A stretch of DNA of 64,000 nt from an uncultured Clostridia bacterium (lineage in GTDB: Bacteria; Bacillota; Clostridia; Oscillospirales; Acutalibacteraceae), in the NCBI GenBank assembly GCA_937892525.1, contig CALAEV010000018.1, forward strand, positions 1 to 64,000. Direction: 5' to 3'. Positions 50,872-60,565 of this stretch are shown here, piece by piece. How positions within the stretch are numbered: position 1 is the stretch's first letter; every line of letters starts with the position of its first letter. The notes under the pieces were generated by a model that saw nothing but the letters and a program-made list of their open reading frames with translations, did no database searches and was not told the DNA's origin. The translations under genes and the position numbers were made by a program.

Positions 50872-52908
50872 GTGAGTAGAAAAAAGTGGATAACTGCACA
50901 TATTGACAAAGAAATAGCGGCACAAGTGGCTGAAAATCATAGCCTTGACCCCTTTACTGCATTGATTGTGGTTTCTCGTGGAATTACTGAATATGAAGAT
51001 GTTGAGGAATTTTTTGAATCTGATTTCAGTTTCTGCGACCCATATTTAATTGTAGATATGGAAAAATGTGTTGACAGAATTAACCTAGCCCTCCAGAAAG
51101 GTGAGCGCATCTGCGTTTTTGGTGACTATGATGCTGACGGTGTTACAGCAACAGCTCTTATGTATTCTTACCTTTCCAATAAAGGTGCAGATGTTATGTA
51201 TTATATTCCTGACCGTGTTACTGAAGGTTACGGAATGAACTGCTCTGCAATCGATAAACTTAAAGAGCAAGGTGTTAAACTTATTGTTACCGTTGATAAT
51301 GGTATTTCTGCAATAGAAGAAATTGATTATGCTAACAGTTTAGGTATAGAAACTGTCGTAACCGACCACCACCAAGTAGGTGAAACTTTACCAAACGCTG
51401 TTGCAGTTGTTGACCCACATCGTGAAGATTGTAATGTTCATTTTAAGGAATGGGCAGGTGTTGGCGTTGCATTCAAGGTGGTTTGCGCATTAGAAAAAGG
51501 CGACTATTCTGAAATCTTAAATGAGTATGCTGACATTATTGCAGTAGGCACGGTTGCTGATGTGGTAGATTTAAAAGATGAAAACCGCGCAATTGTAAAA
51601 TATGGTGTTGCAAAGATTAACAGCAATCCTTGTAATGGTATTAACGCACTTCGTCAGGTGGCAGGTGTGGGTGAGAGAAGTCTTAACGCAGTTGGCGTTA
51701 CTTATTCATTAGCACCTCGCATTAACGCAGCAGGCAGAATGGAATCTGCTACAACAGCACTTAAACTTTTGCTTTCTGATAATCTTGTTGATGCTCTCGA
51801 TATTGCCGAAAAAGTTGATATGTGTAACCGTGAACGTCATACATCCGAAAATGAGATTATGGAGGCAGCCGTTCGCCATATCGAGTCAAACGAAAAGCTC
51901 AAATATTCAAAAGTGATTGTAGTGTGTGGTGAGAATTGGCACCACGGAGTAATTGGCATTGTTGCTGCAAGAATTACTGAAAAATACGGTAAACCATCAA
52001 TAGTAATCACCTTTGACGGTGATGAGGGTACCGGCTCGGCACGAAGCATTGACTCGTTTTCCGTTTATGACGCAATTAAGTATGCAAGTGAATATTTAAC
52101 CCATTTTGGCGGTCATACTATGGCAGCAGGACTTGGAATAAATCGAGAAAATGTAACTGCATTTTTCAATAAGATTAACGAATACGCAAATACCATACCT
52201 GACGCAGTACCAACTTTGACACTTGATTGCAAATTAAACCCAGCATATATAAATACATCGCTTGTTGAGTCTTTAGAAAACCTTGAGCCTTATGGTGCAG
52301 GTAATCCACAACCACTTTTTGGAATTTTTGGTGTGCGACTTTCACAGATAAGACCTGTGGGTGAGGGGAATCGCCATTTGCGACTTGGCTTTAATAAAGG
52401 CAACACACAGTTTACTGCTATGAAATTTTCAACAACTCTTGAGGAATTTCCATTTCGTGAGGGCGACACAGTTGACTTGGCAGTAAGAATTGAAAAAAAT
52501 GAGTTCCGTGGTGAAGTAAAGGCCTCTGTTCAAATTAGAGATGTGAGATTTTCAAATGTAGATGAGGACAAACTTTTTAAATCTCAATCACTTTATGAAA
52601 AATATAAGCGTGGGGAAACTCTTACAAGTCACGAGGCAAGATTTTTAACACCATCAAGGGAATTTTTGCTTGGGGTTTTCAATATAATTAAGTCATATAT
52701 GACTTGGGATTTTGACATTGAAACATTACTTGTTCGCGCTTCTTGTCCTGTTGAGCGTTATTGCACAATGGCTGTATCTCTTGATGTGCTTTGCGAATTA
52801 GGACTTATAAAGCGTGAAAATGGTAAAATACAATTTGACGGTGATGGTAAAAAAGCGGATTTATCACAGTCAGATATTCTTAAAAACTTAAATGCAAGAG
52901 GGGAGTGA
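50872..52908 (+). CDS. recJ: Single-stranded-DNA-specific exonuclease RecJ
   Basis: A 5'-3' exonuclease of DNA repair, DHH phosphoesterase family. GTG at 50872 is nine bases after AAGGGGG; the alternative GTG at 50866 is only three bases from it. Metal motifs: FGDYDADGVTA with Asp85, Asp87 and Asp89, TDHHQ with Asp165-His166-His167, and PHREDC near 182; the DHHA1 domain with GGHTMAAGLG follows, then an OB-like region LKPGEGN-type (VGEGNRHLRLGFNKG). The last about 130 residues are an extra C-terminal region found in Firmicutes RecJ. The rel gene starts four bases after the stop. Confidence 0.95.
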   Translation: MSRKKWITAHIDKEIAAQVAENHSLDPFTALIVVSRGITEYEDVEEFFESDFSFCDPYLIVDMEKCVDRINLALQKGERICVFGDYDADGVTATALMYSYLSNKGADVMYYIPDRVTEGYGMNCSAIDKLKEQGVKLIVTVDNGISAIEEIDYANSLGIETVVTDHHQVGETLPNAVAVVDPHREDCNVHFKEWAGVGVAFKVVCALEKGDYSEILNEYADIIAVGTVADVVDLKDENRAIVKYGVAKINSNPCNGINALRQVAGVGERSLNAVGVTYSLAPRINAAGRMESATTALKLLLSDNLVDALDIAEKVDMCNRERHTSENEIMEAAVRHIESNEKLKYSKVIVVCGENWHHGVIGIVAARITEKYGKPSIVITFDGDEGTGSARSIDSFSVYDAIKYASEYLTHFGGHTMAAGLGINRENVTAFFNKINEYANTIPDAVPTLTLDCKLNPAYINTSLVESLENLEPYGAGNPQPLFGIFGVRLSQIRPVGEGNRHLRLGFNKGNTQFTAMKFSTTLEEFPFREGDTVDLAVRIEKNEFRGEVKASVQIRDVRFSNVDEDKLFKSQSLYEKYKRGETLTSHEARFLTPSREFLLGVFNIIKSYMTWDFDIETLLVRASCPVERYCTMAVSLDVLCELGLIKRENGKIQFDGDGKKADLSQSDILKNLNARGE

Positions 52909-52911
52909 GCG

Positions 52912-55101
52912 ATGATGATGCCTACAAATGTAGATAAACTTTATAGTGATTTGCGCGCAAAAATTGCGTCAGTTCATAATGAAAAAGAACTCACAATCAT
53001 TGATAAAGCATTCGAAACAGCAAATTCATATCATAATGGTCAGCTTCGTCGTTCAGGTGAGCCCTATATTATTCACCCAATAGCAGTTGCAAATATTCTT
53101 GTAGATTTGGGTATGGATTATCAGTCAATTGTGGCAGCGCTTCTTCACGATGTTGTTGAGGATACCGACTACACACTCCAACAACTTACAGAGGAATTCG
53201 GTGAAGATGTTGCAATACTTGTTGACGGTGTTACAAAGCTTGGTAAAGTCCAGCTCAACTCTCGTGAAACTAAAGAAGAGCAACAGGCAGAAAATGTGCG
53301 AAAAATGCTTCTTGCAATGTCAAAGGATATTCGTGTTATAATCGTAAAACTTGCAGACAGACTTCATAATATGCGCACTTTAGAGTTTGTTGACCCACAA
53401 AAGCAACGCGATAAAGCACTTGAAACTCTTGAAATTTTTGCGCCGATTTCTCACCGTCTCGGTATCCGTTCTGTTAAGGAAGAACTTGAAGACAGAGCAA
53501 TTCGTTTTCTTGACCCTGTGGCTTATGCAGGTATTGAAGAAAATTTAAGAAATTCAAGCCGTTCAGGTAACGATTTTCTTGAACACACAAAAGAAAGAAT
53601 CCTTGAGCGTGTTCATCAGTTTGTGCCAAACGCTCAAATTAGTGGTCGTATTAAATCTGTTCACGGTATATACAGAAAAATGTATATGCAGGGTAAAGAT
53701 TTTGACCAGATTTTCGATATTTACGCAGTCCGTATTATAGTTGATAGTGTAGTTGACTGCTATAACTGTCTCGGTATTATTCACGATATGTATAATCCGC
53801 TTCCTAATCGTTTTAAGGATTATATTTCAACACCAAAGCCTAATATGTATCAGTCACTTCACACCACCGTAATTGGTAAAGAGGGTGTGCCTTTTGAGGT
53901 GCAGATAAGAACATGGGATATGCACCGTACTGCCGAATTTGGTATCGCAGCCCATTGGAAATACAAGAGTGGCGTTACTGCTAAACAAAGTTTTGATGAC
54001 CGTCTTCAATGGATTCGCGAAATGCTTGAAGCACAACAGGAATCAGGAGACGCAAGAGAACTTGTGTCATCAATTAAAACTGACCTTATTACTGATGAGG
54101 TTTTCGTTTACACACCAAAAGGTGACGTTGTCAATGTACCTGTGGGCTCAACTGTAATTGACTTTGCCTATGCAATTCACTCTGCTGTTGGTAACAGAAT
54201 GACAGGTGCTAAAGTTGACGGTAGAATTGTACCTATTGACTATGTGGTTAAAACAGGTCAGATTGTTGAAATTCTTACATCTTCGCAACAAGGTAAAGGT
54301 CCATCTCGTGATTGGCTTAATATTGTAAAAACAAGTCAGGCAAAGAGTAAAATTCGTAACTGGTTTAAGAAAGAAAAGCGTGAAGAAAATATTGTTCGTG
54401 GTAAAGAAGAGGTTGAGCGCGAGTTTAAGCGTAACTATATTCGTCTTTCTGATGAAGATTACGAGAAATTCATTAAGCGTTTATCTGAGCGTCAGCGTAT
54501 GGAAAATGTTGACGATTTTTATGCAGCAATCGGTTATGGTGGCGTTTCAATAATTCGCCTTATGCCTTATATCAAAGAGGAATATCAGAAGAACTACGAC
54601 AAGAGCCGATTTGAAATAAAAACAATTCCTGTAAAAGATAATTCAAAGAAGAATAAAGATGGCGTAACCGTTGAGGGTATTGATAACTGTCTTATTAAGT
54701 TCTCACAATGCTGTAATCCGCTTCCAGGCGATAACATTATCGGCTTTATTACTCGTGGTCACGGTGTTTCAATCCATAAGCGTGATTGTACTAATGTGCC
54801 AAAAGACCTTGCAAACTGTGCCGAGCCTGCACGTTGGGTGAACGCTTATTGGAATGGTAATGTAAAAGAAGAATACAAAGCAACACTTCAGCTTACTTGC
54901 CTTTCTCGTGTGGGACTTATGGCAGACGTTGCAGTTCAGGTTGCCAATATGCGAGTAAACATTACAAGTATTACTACTCACGATATGAAAGACGGCAGAA
55001 CAATTGTTGAACTTACGGTTAATGTTAGTGGTGTTGACCATCTTAAAAACCTCATTACTCGTATTGAAAAAATAGAAGGCATTTTACAAGTGGAGCGTTA
55101 A
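52912..55101 (+). CDS. rel: Bifunctional (p)ppGpp synthetase/hydrolase
   Basis: The stringent-response enzyme of Firmicutes, 729 residues. The HD hydrolase region is intact: RRSGEPYIIHPIAVANIL with His55, and ALLHDVVEDTDY with His79-Asp80. The synthetase has DIYAVRIIVDSVVDCYNCLG, then NRFKDYISTPKPNMYQSLHT. The TGS domain (TDEVFVYTPKGDVVNVPVGSTVIDFAYAIH) and the C-terminal zinc-finger/ACT region (CCNPLPGDNIIGFITRG, then VANMRVNITSITTHD) follow. Three adjacent ATG codons (52912, 52915, 52918) are possible after GAGGGGAG; I chose the first. A long inverted repeat starts one base after the stop (see below). Confidence 0.97.
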   Translation: MMMPTNVDKLYSDLRAKIASVHNEKELTIIDKAFETANSYHNGQLRRSGEPYIIHPIAVANILVDLGMDYQSIVAALLHDVVEDTDYTLQQLTEEFGEDVAILVDGVTKLGKVQLNSRETKEEQQAENVRKMLLAMSKDIRVIIVKLADRLHNMRTLEFVDPQKQRDKALETLEIFAPISHRLGIRSVKEELEDRAIRFLDPVAYAGIEENLRNSSRSGNDFLEHTKERILERVHQFVPNAQISGRIKSVHGIYRKMYMQGKDFDQIFDIYAVRIIVDSVVDCYNCLGIIHDMYNPLPNRFKDYISTPKPNMYQSLHTTVIGKEGVPFEVQIRTWDMHRTAEFGIAAHWKYKSGVTAKQSFDDRLQWIREMLEAQQESGDARELVSSIKTDLITDEVFVYTPKGDVVNVPVGSTVIDFAYAIHSAVGNRMTGAKVDGRIVPIDYVVKTGQIVEILTSSQQGKGPSRDWLNIVKTSQAKSKIRNWFKKEKREENIVRGKEEVEREFKRNYIRLSDEDYEKFIKRLSERQRMENVDDFYAAIGYGGVSIIRLMPYIKEEYQKNYDKSRFEIKTIPVKDNSKKNKDGVTVEGIDNCLIKFSQCCNPLPGDNIIGFITRGHGVSIHKRDCTNVPKDLANCAEPARWVNAYWNGNVKEEYKATLQLTCLSRVGLMADVAVQVANMRVNITSITTHDMKDGRTIVELTVNVSGVDHLKNLITRIEKIEGILQVER

Positions 55102-55207
55102 AAGTTTGAGTAAAATTGCCCACAGCACCATTTTTTGTTCGGGGCGGTATCTTCATACAGCACCACTCGCTGCAAAACGGCACTGTGAACAATTTTCTTT
55201 CAAACTT
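55102..55207 (+). repeat. Long inverted repeat after rel, possible small MITE or structured RNA
   Basis: The left arm (55102-55129, beginning AAGTTTGA and including AAAATTG, CACAG) and the right arm (55179-55207, ending TTCAAACTT) pair over about 28 bases with roughly 22 matches (AAGTTTGA, AAAATTG, CACAG, CC). The 49-base middle part includes a smaller T-rich/A-rich pairing. No T run follows the right arm, so it is not a usual terminator. No open frame uses it. It lies between rel and dtd and would be transcribed with them if they share a transcript. Confidence 0.6.
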
Positions 55208-55253
55208 GGGGTTACAATCTTCAAGAAGTTTTAGAGAAAAAAGAAGGTTATAT

Positions 55254-55712
55254 ATGAAAGCAGTAATTCAAAGAGTTAGTAAAGCAAGCGTAACAGTTGA
55301 CGGTGAGCTTGTTTCAAAAATTGATAAAGGTTATTTAATTCTTCTTGGCGTTATGGAAGGCGACACAGAAGAAGATGCAGAAATCCTTGCAAGAAAAGCA
55401 TCAACACTTCGAGTGTTTGAAGATAGTGAGGGTAAAATGAACCTTGATATTCAGAATGTAGATGGCGAAATTCTTGCAGTTTCACAGTTTACCCTTTGCG
55501 CTGATTTAAAGAAAGGCAACAGACCATCATTTGTTAAGTCTGCACACCCAGATTATGCAAACGGGCTTTATGAATATTTCTGCAAAAAACTTTTAGAAAA
55601 CGGTGTTAGAAATGTAGAAAAAGGCGTTTTCGGTGCAGATATGAAAGTAGAACTTCTCAATGACGGCCCAGTTACAATCCTTTATGATTCAGAAGTTTGG
55701 AGAAAGAAGTAG
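55254..55712 (+). CDS. dtd: D-aminoacyl-tRNA deacylase
   Basis: Removes D-amino acids (and glycine from tRNA-Ala) mischarged on tRNA. The ATG at 55254 follows AGAAGGTT; a frame from 55116 lies inside the inverted repeat. The 152-residue protein has the family's two motifs: SQFTL (AVSQFTLCADLKKG) and the trans-acting NDGPVTI with Gly-Pro for enantioselection. The N-terminus MKAVIQRVSKASVTVDGE and the central GNRPSFVKSA are also standard. The MBL hydrolase gene starts seven bases after it. Confidence 0.96.
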   Translation: MKAVIQRVSKASVTVDGELVSKIDKGYLILLGVMEGDTEEDAEILARKASTLRVFEDSEGKMNLDIQNVDGEILAVSQFTLCADLKKGNRPSFVKSAHPDYANGLYEYFCKKLLENGVRNVEKGVFGADMKVELLNDGPVTILYDSEVWRKK

Positions 55713-55718
55713 AATAAA

Positions 55719-56354
55719 ATGATTACTGTAAAAACACATTTAGCCATTATGGAAGATGGCTTTACAACAAACACATATATTGTAACTTGTGAAGAAACAG
55801 GCGAAACTCTGGTTGTTGACCCATCTTTACCGGAAGAAAGCCTTTTTGAAAAGCTTAAAGATAAAAATGTAAAATACATTCTTTTGACTCACGGCCACTT
55901 TGACCATATTGGCGGAGTAAATTTTGTTAAAGAGAAAACAGGAGCAAAGGCTGTAATCCATAAGGCTGATGAAGAAATGCTTTGCGACTCAAATAAAAAC
56001 TGTGGTGGTAATAACATACCAATTTATGCCGATATTTTAGTTGAAGATGGCAGTGAATTACCATTTGGCAATACTAAAATCAAGGTTTTACACACACCGG
56101 GTCATTCAAAAGGTGGCGTTTGTTATATCTTCCCTGATGACAGAGTGCTTTTTTCAGGTGACACTTTGTTTAGACTTACTGCAGGCAGAACAGACCTTTA
56201 CGGTGGTGACGCAAGAACAGAGCTTATATCCCTTGCAAAAATTGCCGATTTAGATGGTGACTATAAGGTGTATCCGGGTCACGAAGAAGCTACAACTCTT
56301 GATTTTGAAAGAGAATATAATCGCTATATAAGACCAAGATTTAGAAGAAAATGA
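55719..56354 (+). CDS. MBL-fold hydrolase (glyoxalase II-like), 211 aa
   Basis: A metallo-beta-lactamase-fold hydrolase with a two-metal site: HGHFDH with His58, His60, Asp62 and His63 (LLTHGHFDHIGG), GHSKGG with a further His, FSGDTLF with the bridging Asp and YPGHE at the C-terminal part. The length and order match small glyoxalase II-like proteins; hydrolysis of S-lactoylglutathione is unlikely in an organism of this type, so a thioester or related substrate is more probable. The stop codon overlaps the hemZ start by four bases, giving coupled translation in the dtd-MBL-hemZ string. Confidence 0.88.
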   Translation: MITVKTHLAIMEDGFTTNTYIVTCEETGETLVVDPSLPEESLFEKLKDKNVKYILLTHGHFDHIGGVNFVKEKTGAKAVIHKADEEMLCDSNKNCGGNNIPIYADILVEDGSELPFGNTKIKVLHTPGHSKGGVCYIFPDDRVLFSGDTLFRLTAGRTDLYGGDARTELISLAKIADLDGDYKVYPGHEEATTLDFEREYNRYIRPRFRRK

Positions 56355-57790
56355 TTAAGTTACTTGTTATAAACCATAAATTCCATTATGAAATGGAAAA
56401 ACTTGTGCGTATTTTTATGCCTGATACAAAAATTCAGGTTATTTATGATGAAAATGAGGAATATAATCTTCTCACATCAGTAAAAACAGAAATATGCGTA
56501 ACTGCGAACTTTGAAAATTTTAATAAAACGCTCAAAGCCCCACTTTGTGATGATAACGAAATGCAAATGGGCAGAATGGTATATGCACTTTTAAGTGAAT
56601 ATATGGGCTTTTCGCCCAAATGGGGAGTGCTTACAGGGGTACGTCCCTCAAAACTTCTTATAAATACAGAAAAGCAAATGGGCAGAGAAGCAACACGCGA
56701 GTATTTTAAAAACGAGTTGCTTGTAACAGACGAAAAATTTAACCTTGCAAGAACAGTTGCCGATTATGAAGAAAGAATAATTTCTACTTCAAAGCCTGAT
56801 TCTTTCAGTTTATATGTTTCAATTCCTTTTTGCCCTTCAAGGTGTAGTTATTGTTCTTTTGTTTCTCATTCCGTGCAGAATGAAAAAGCAAAATTACTTT
56901 TACCCCAATATGTTGATTTGCTCACAAAAGAATTGATTGAAACAGCACAGATTGCAAAAAATATAGGGGTAAGGCTTGAAAGTGTTTATATCGGTGGTGG
57001 CACACCCACAACCTTAAGCGTAGACCAGCTTAACGCAGTAATCAAAACAATCGAAAACAACTTCAATATGACAACTTGTCGTGAATTTACTGTTGAGGCA
57101 GGTCGTCCTGATACAATAACAGAAGAAAAGTTAAGAATTATAAAAAATTCGTCAGTTGATAGAATAAGTATAAACCCACAAACCTTTAATAATAGCGTGT
57201 TAGAGGTAGTAGGCAGAAAGCACACTGCAGAAGATACAATAAACATTTTTGAGTTAGCGCGAAAAATTGGATTTGATAATATCAATATGGATTTAATTGC
57301 AGGACTTCCAACTGATACGGTTGATGGTTTTAAGTATTCACTTGATACTGCAATTGATTTAAACCCTGAAAACATAACCGTTCATACTCTTGCAGTAAAA
57401 CGTGCATCAGGAATAGGGCAGAACACACCTGAACTTGCCGTGCAAAGTGCAAATAATGCGTCACAGATGCTTGATTATACTTATAAGCGTTTAAGTGAAA
57501 AATATCACCCATACTATATGTATCGTCAGTCAAAATCTGCTGGTGCATTAGAGAATGTAGGTTGGGCAAAGACCGATACAGAATGTATCTATAATATCTT
57601 TATGATGGAAGAATGTCATACAATCCTTTCTTGTGGTGGTGGGGCAGTAACAAAGCTTAAAGCACCAAAAGGGGACGAAATTGAGCGTATTTTCAATTTT
57701 AAGTATCCATTTGAATATATCAACGATTACGAAATTATTCAAAATCGTAAAAAACGAATAACGGAGTTTTATAATACATATTCATACTAA
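56351..57790 (+). CDS. hemZ: Oxygen-independent coproporphyrinogen III dehydrogenase HemZ, 479 aa
   Basis: A radical-SAM enzyme of the HemN/HemZ family. The N-terminal about 140 residues are a HemZ-specific extra part (KLLINTEKQMGREAT and others), followed by the radical-SAM site C-x-x-x-C-x-x-C with Cys161, Cys165 and Cys168 (PFCPSRCSYCSFVSHS), GGGTPTTLS, and DRISINPQTFNNSVLEVVGRKH. HemZ genes occur widely in anaerobic Firmicutes that lack other heme genes; some act as other radical-SAM enzymes. No other heme gene is in the window, so the reaction is uncertain. The gene starts inside the stop of the MBL hydrolase gene. Confidence 0.88.
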   Translation: MIKLLVINHKFHYEMEKLVRIFMPDTKIQVIYDENEEYNLLTSVKTEICVTANFENFNKTLKAPLCDDNEMQMGRMVYALLSEYMGFSPKWGVLTGVRPSKLLINTEKQMGREATREYFKNELLVTDEKFNLARTVADYEERIISTSKPDSFSLYVSIPFCPSRCSYCSFVSHSVQNEKAKLLLPQYVDLLTKELIETAQIAKNIGVRLESVYIGGGTPTTLSVDQLNAVIKTIENNFNMTTCREFTVEAGRPDTITEEKLRIIKNSSVDRISINPQTFNNSVLEVVGRKHTAEDTINIFELARKIGFDNINMDLIAGLPTDTVDGFKYSLDTAIDLNPENITVHTLAVKRASGIGQNTPELAVQSANNASQMLDYTYKRLSEKYHPYYMYRQSKSAGALENVGWAKTDTECIYNIFMMEECHTILSCGGGAVTKLKAPKGDEIERIFNFKYPFEYINDYEIIQNRKKRITEFYNTYSY

Positions 57791-57804
57791 ATGGGGTGTA
57801 TTAA

Positions 57805-58737
57805 ATGTCTAACATAAATAATTATATTGAATATATCAACGAAATGGCGTTGTCTTCACCTGAAGATTTTATCGCAAAATGTGAAGCGAGATATGAAAAT
57901 ATTATAGGTGATATTGCCGAGAAAATCATTACTGATGAGGGCAGAGAAATTGTAATGCTTGCAGGGCCATCTTCTGCAGGTAAAACTACAACTGCTCGCA
58001 AACTCTGTGAAAAGCTTAATTACAAAGGTGTTAAAACCTATGTTTTAAGCCTTGATGATTTTTATCTTAATCGTGATGATATTCCTTATCTTCCTGATGG
58101 TACTCAGGATTATGAAACAGTTTATGCCCTTGACTTACCTTGCTTTGAAGAAAAAGTAAATGCACTTCTTCGTGGTGAAACTGTTAAAAATCCTATATTC
58201 GATTTTCATACAGGTAAGCGTAGTGATACGCAGTTTAATGAAATCACATTAGGCGAAAAAGATGTTGTAATTATTGAGGGGCTTCATGCACTTAACCCTG
58301 TAATTACTGAAAAAATTCAAGGTAAACTCTTAAAAATCTATATAAATGTATCCTCAAGAATTTACGACGAAAAAGGCAATATAATCTTAAATAAAAGAAA
58401 TATGCGATTTATTCGCCGTATGGTGCGCGATTATAAATTCCGTAGTAGTACGGTTGAAAATACTTGTAAGCTCTGGAAAAATGTAACTGCAGGTGAAGAT
58501 AAATACTTGTTCCCATATCGTCATTTAGCCGATATTAAAGTCAATACAATCCATCTTTACGAAAGCTGTGTATTAAAGCATCAGGCTATGGATTTAATTA
58601 AAAACAGCGAAGTTTCAGATGAATATAAAAATGACATTAAAAAAATCTATAATGCGTTAAAACGATTTGAAAGTATAGAACAATCTCTTGTACCAAGCGA
58701 CTCATTATTGCGTGAATTTTTAGGTGCAGAGAAATAA
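57805..58737 (+). CDS. Uridine-kinase-like P-loop nucleoside kinase, 310 aa
   Basis: A P-loop NTPase of the phosphoribulokinase/uridine kinase family. The Walker A motif GPSSAGKTTTARKL starts at residue 54. LSLDDFYLNRDDIPYLPDGTQDYE (nucleoside-binding DDFY), DFHTGKRSD, VVIIEGLHALNP and the lid region RRMVRDYKFRSSTVENT are all present. It has an N-terminal extension of about 45 residues before the kinase core, a feature of a large group of Firmicutes uridine kinase-like proteins whose substrate is not firmly known. It follows hemZ by 14 bases and precedes the flippase by 21. Confidence 0.86.
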   Translation: MSNINNYIEYINEMALSSPEDFIAKCEARYENIIGDIAEKIITDEGREIVMLAGPSSAGKTTTARKLCEKLNYKGVKTYVLSLDDFYLNRDDIPYLPDGTQDYETVYALDLPCFEEKVNALLRGETVKNPIFDFHTGKRSDTQFNEITLGEKDVVIIEGLHALNPVITEKIQGKLLKIYINVSSRIYDEKGNIILNKRNMRFIRRMVRDYKFRSSTVENTCKLWKNVTAGEDKYLFPYRHLADIKVNTIHLYESCVLKHQAMDLIKNSEVSDEYKNDIKKIYNALKRFESIEQSLVPSDSLLREFLGAEK

Positions 58738-58758
58738 TCTTAAAAGAGGTGCTGAAAG

Positions 58759-60537
58759 TTGGCAGAAAAGCAAAGAAAAAGTCAAACGCTACTTAATGGT
58801 GCATTGGTGTTAAGCCTTGCAACAGTAATAATTAAGGTTATTGGCGTTATTTATAAAATCCCACTTTCAAATATGATTGGTACGGTGGGCAGAGGCTTGT
58901 TTGACTCTGCTTATAGCCTTTATGTGCCGGTTTATACGGTTGCTATGGCAGGACTTCCCGTTGCAATCTCAAATATGGTGTCAAAATCAATGGCACTTGG
59001 TCGTTACCGTGATGTTAAGGTAATTCATAAGGTAGCAAAACGACTTTTCTTAATTGTTGGTATTGTAGGCACCCTTGCAATGTTTATTCTCGCATATCCT
59101 TATGCACTTTCTGCAAAGAATATGGATATTATTCCTGCCGTGCTTGTAATAACACCGTCAATTTTCTTCTGTTGTGTAATGTCAAGCTATCGTGGTTATT
59201 ACAACGGACTTTCAAATATGACTCCTACTGCAATTTCGCAGGTCCTTGAAGCAGGTGGCAAGCTTGTTTTTGGTCTTGTGTGTGCAAAGTGGGCAATCAG
59301 TTACGGACTTTCTCGTTTTGAACAAGGCTTAACAGTTTTCGGACAAACAGTTTCAACTGAAAGTGAAGCATTAAGTGCAATTTATCCTTATGCTGCAGCA
59401 GGTGCTACTGCCGGTGTTACTTTGGGCACAGTTATCGGTGTGCTGTTCTTACTTGTTATGCATAAAGTAAGTGGTGACAGAATTACAAAAACAGAACTTG
59501 CATCTGCACCAAAGCCTGAAAAATCAGGTGTTATTGCAAAGAAAATGTTCCAGTTTGCAATCCCAGTAGCTTTAAGCTCTCTTGTGTTCAGTATTACAAA
59601 TCTTATTGATGCAATTACTGTGCAGAATCGTCTTGAAACAGTAGTGCTTAATAATATGGATTTAATCAGAAATATGTATTCAGAGCAACTTGTAGGTATT
59701 CTTGATGCAGACGTTAAAAACTTCCTTTATGGTGCATATTCATTGTCACTTGATTTTAGAAATCTTATTCCGTCAATTACAATGACTTTAGGTATCAGTG
59801 CAATTCCTGCACTTTCTGCTGCATGGGCAGTTAAAAATAAAAAAGCAATTAAAGTTTCAATTGAATCTGTTATGCGTGTTACAATGCTTGTTGCAATGCC
59901 TTGTGGTATTGGTATGGGCGTACTTGCGCAACCAATTCTCGCAGCATTTTACGGTAGCGGTGCTTCTGCAAGTGGTGTTTCAATTGCAGCCCCTGTACTT
60001 ATGGTTTACGGCTTTACAATTTTCCTGATTGCACTTTCACAACCAATGACAAATATGCTTCAGGCTCTTGATAAAACTAAAATCCCACTTGTTTCAATGA
60101 CTGTGGGCGCAGTTGTAAAATTTGTATCAAACCTTATATTCGTTTCAATCCCAAGTCTAAATGTTAACGGCGCAGTAATTGGTACTGTAAGCTGTTATGC
60201 AGTAATTACAATAATCAACCTTTTTGCAATACTTAAAACAACAAAAATAAGAATAAACTTTATTTCTGTATTCTTAAAGCCTATTATCTGTGGTGTGCTT
60301 TGTGGTATAAGTGCATATACATCTTTTGGACTTTCTAACCGATTTATCCCTGATTTTTCACTTGCAGGTCATAATGCTAAAAACATACTCTGTTTAGGCA
60401 TTGCAATCGGTTTTGGTGGGCTTGTTTATGTAATTTCTATGCTTTTCATCAAAGGAATTTCAAAAGATGACGTAAATATGCTTCCAAAAGGAGAAAAAAT
60501 TGCAAAAATACTTGCAAAATATGGATTTATAGAGTAA
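58759..60537 (+). CDS. SpoVB/YabM-type polysaccharide flippase (MOP superfamily), 592 aa
   Basis: A fourteen-helix membrane protein of the MATE/MurJ/Wzx group. It may flip lipid-linked cell-wall or spore-cortex precursors. Hydrophobic segments run from VLSLATVIIKVIGVIYKIP to the end; signature stretches are YSLYVPVYTVAMAGLPVAISNMVSKSMALG and CVMSSYRGYYNGLSNMTPTAISQVLEAGGKLVFGL. The start is TTG at 58759, preceded by AAGAGGTG; the first ATG of the frame is far downstream. The neighbourhood flippase-mazG-HU-rqcP corresponds to yabM-yabN-...-yabO in Bacillus. Confidence 0.87.
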   Translation: MAEKQRKSQTLLNGALVLSLATVIIKVIGVIYKIPLSNMIGTVGRGLFDSAYSLYVPVYTVAMAGLPVAISNMVSKSMALGRYRDVKVIHKVAKRLFLIVGIVGTLAMFILAYPYALSAKNMDIIPAVLVITPSIFFCCVMSSYRGYYNGLSNMTPTAISQVLEAGGKLVFGLVCAKWAISYGLSRFEQGLTVFGQTVSTESEALSAIYPYAAAGATAGVTLGTVIGVLFLLVMHKVSGDRITKTELASAPKPEKSGVIAKKMFQFAIPVALSSLVFSITNLIDAITVQNRLETVVLNNMDLIRNMYSEQLVGILDADVKNFLYGAYSLSLDFRNLIPSITMTLGISAIPALSAAWAVKNKKAIKVSIESVMRVTMLVAMPCGIGMGVLAQPILAAFYGSGASASGVSIAAPVLMVYGFTIFLIALSQPMTNMLQALDKTKIPLVSMTVGAVVKFVSNLIFVSIPSLNVNGAVIGTVSCYAVITIINLFAILKTTKIRINFISVFLKPIICGVLCGISAYTSFGLSNRFIPDFSLAGHNAKNILCLGIAIGFGGLVYVISMLFIKGISKDDVNMLPKGEKIAKILAKYGFIE

Positions 60538-60565
60538 AATATATGTAAGTTTAGAGGGTGAAAGA

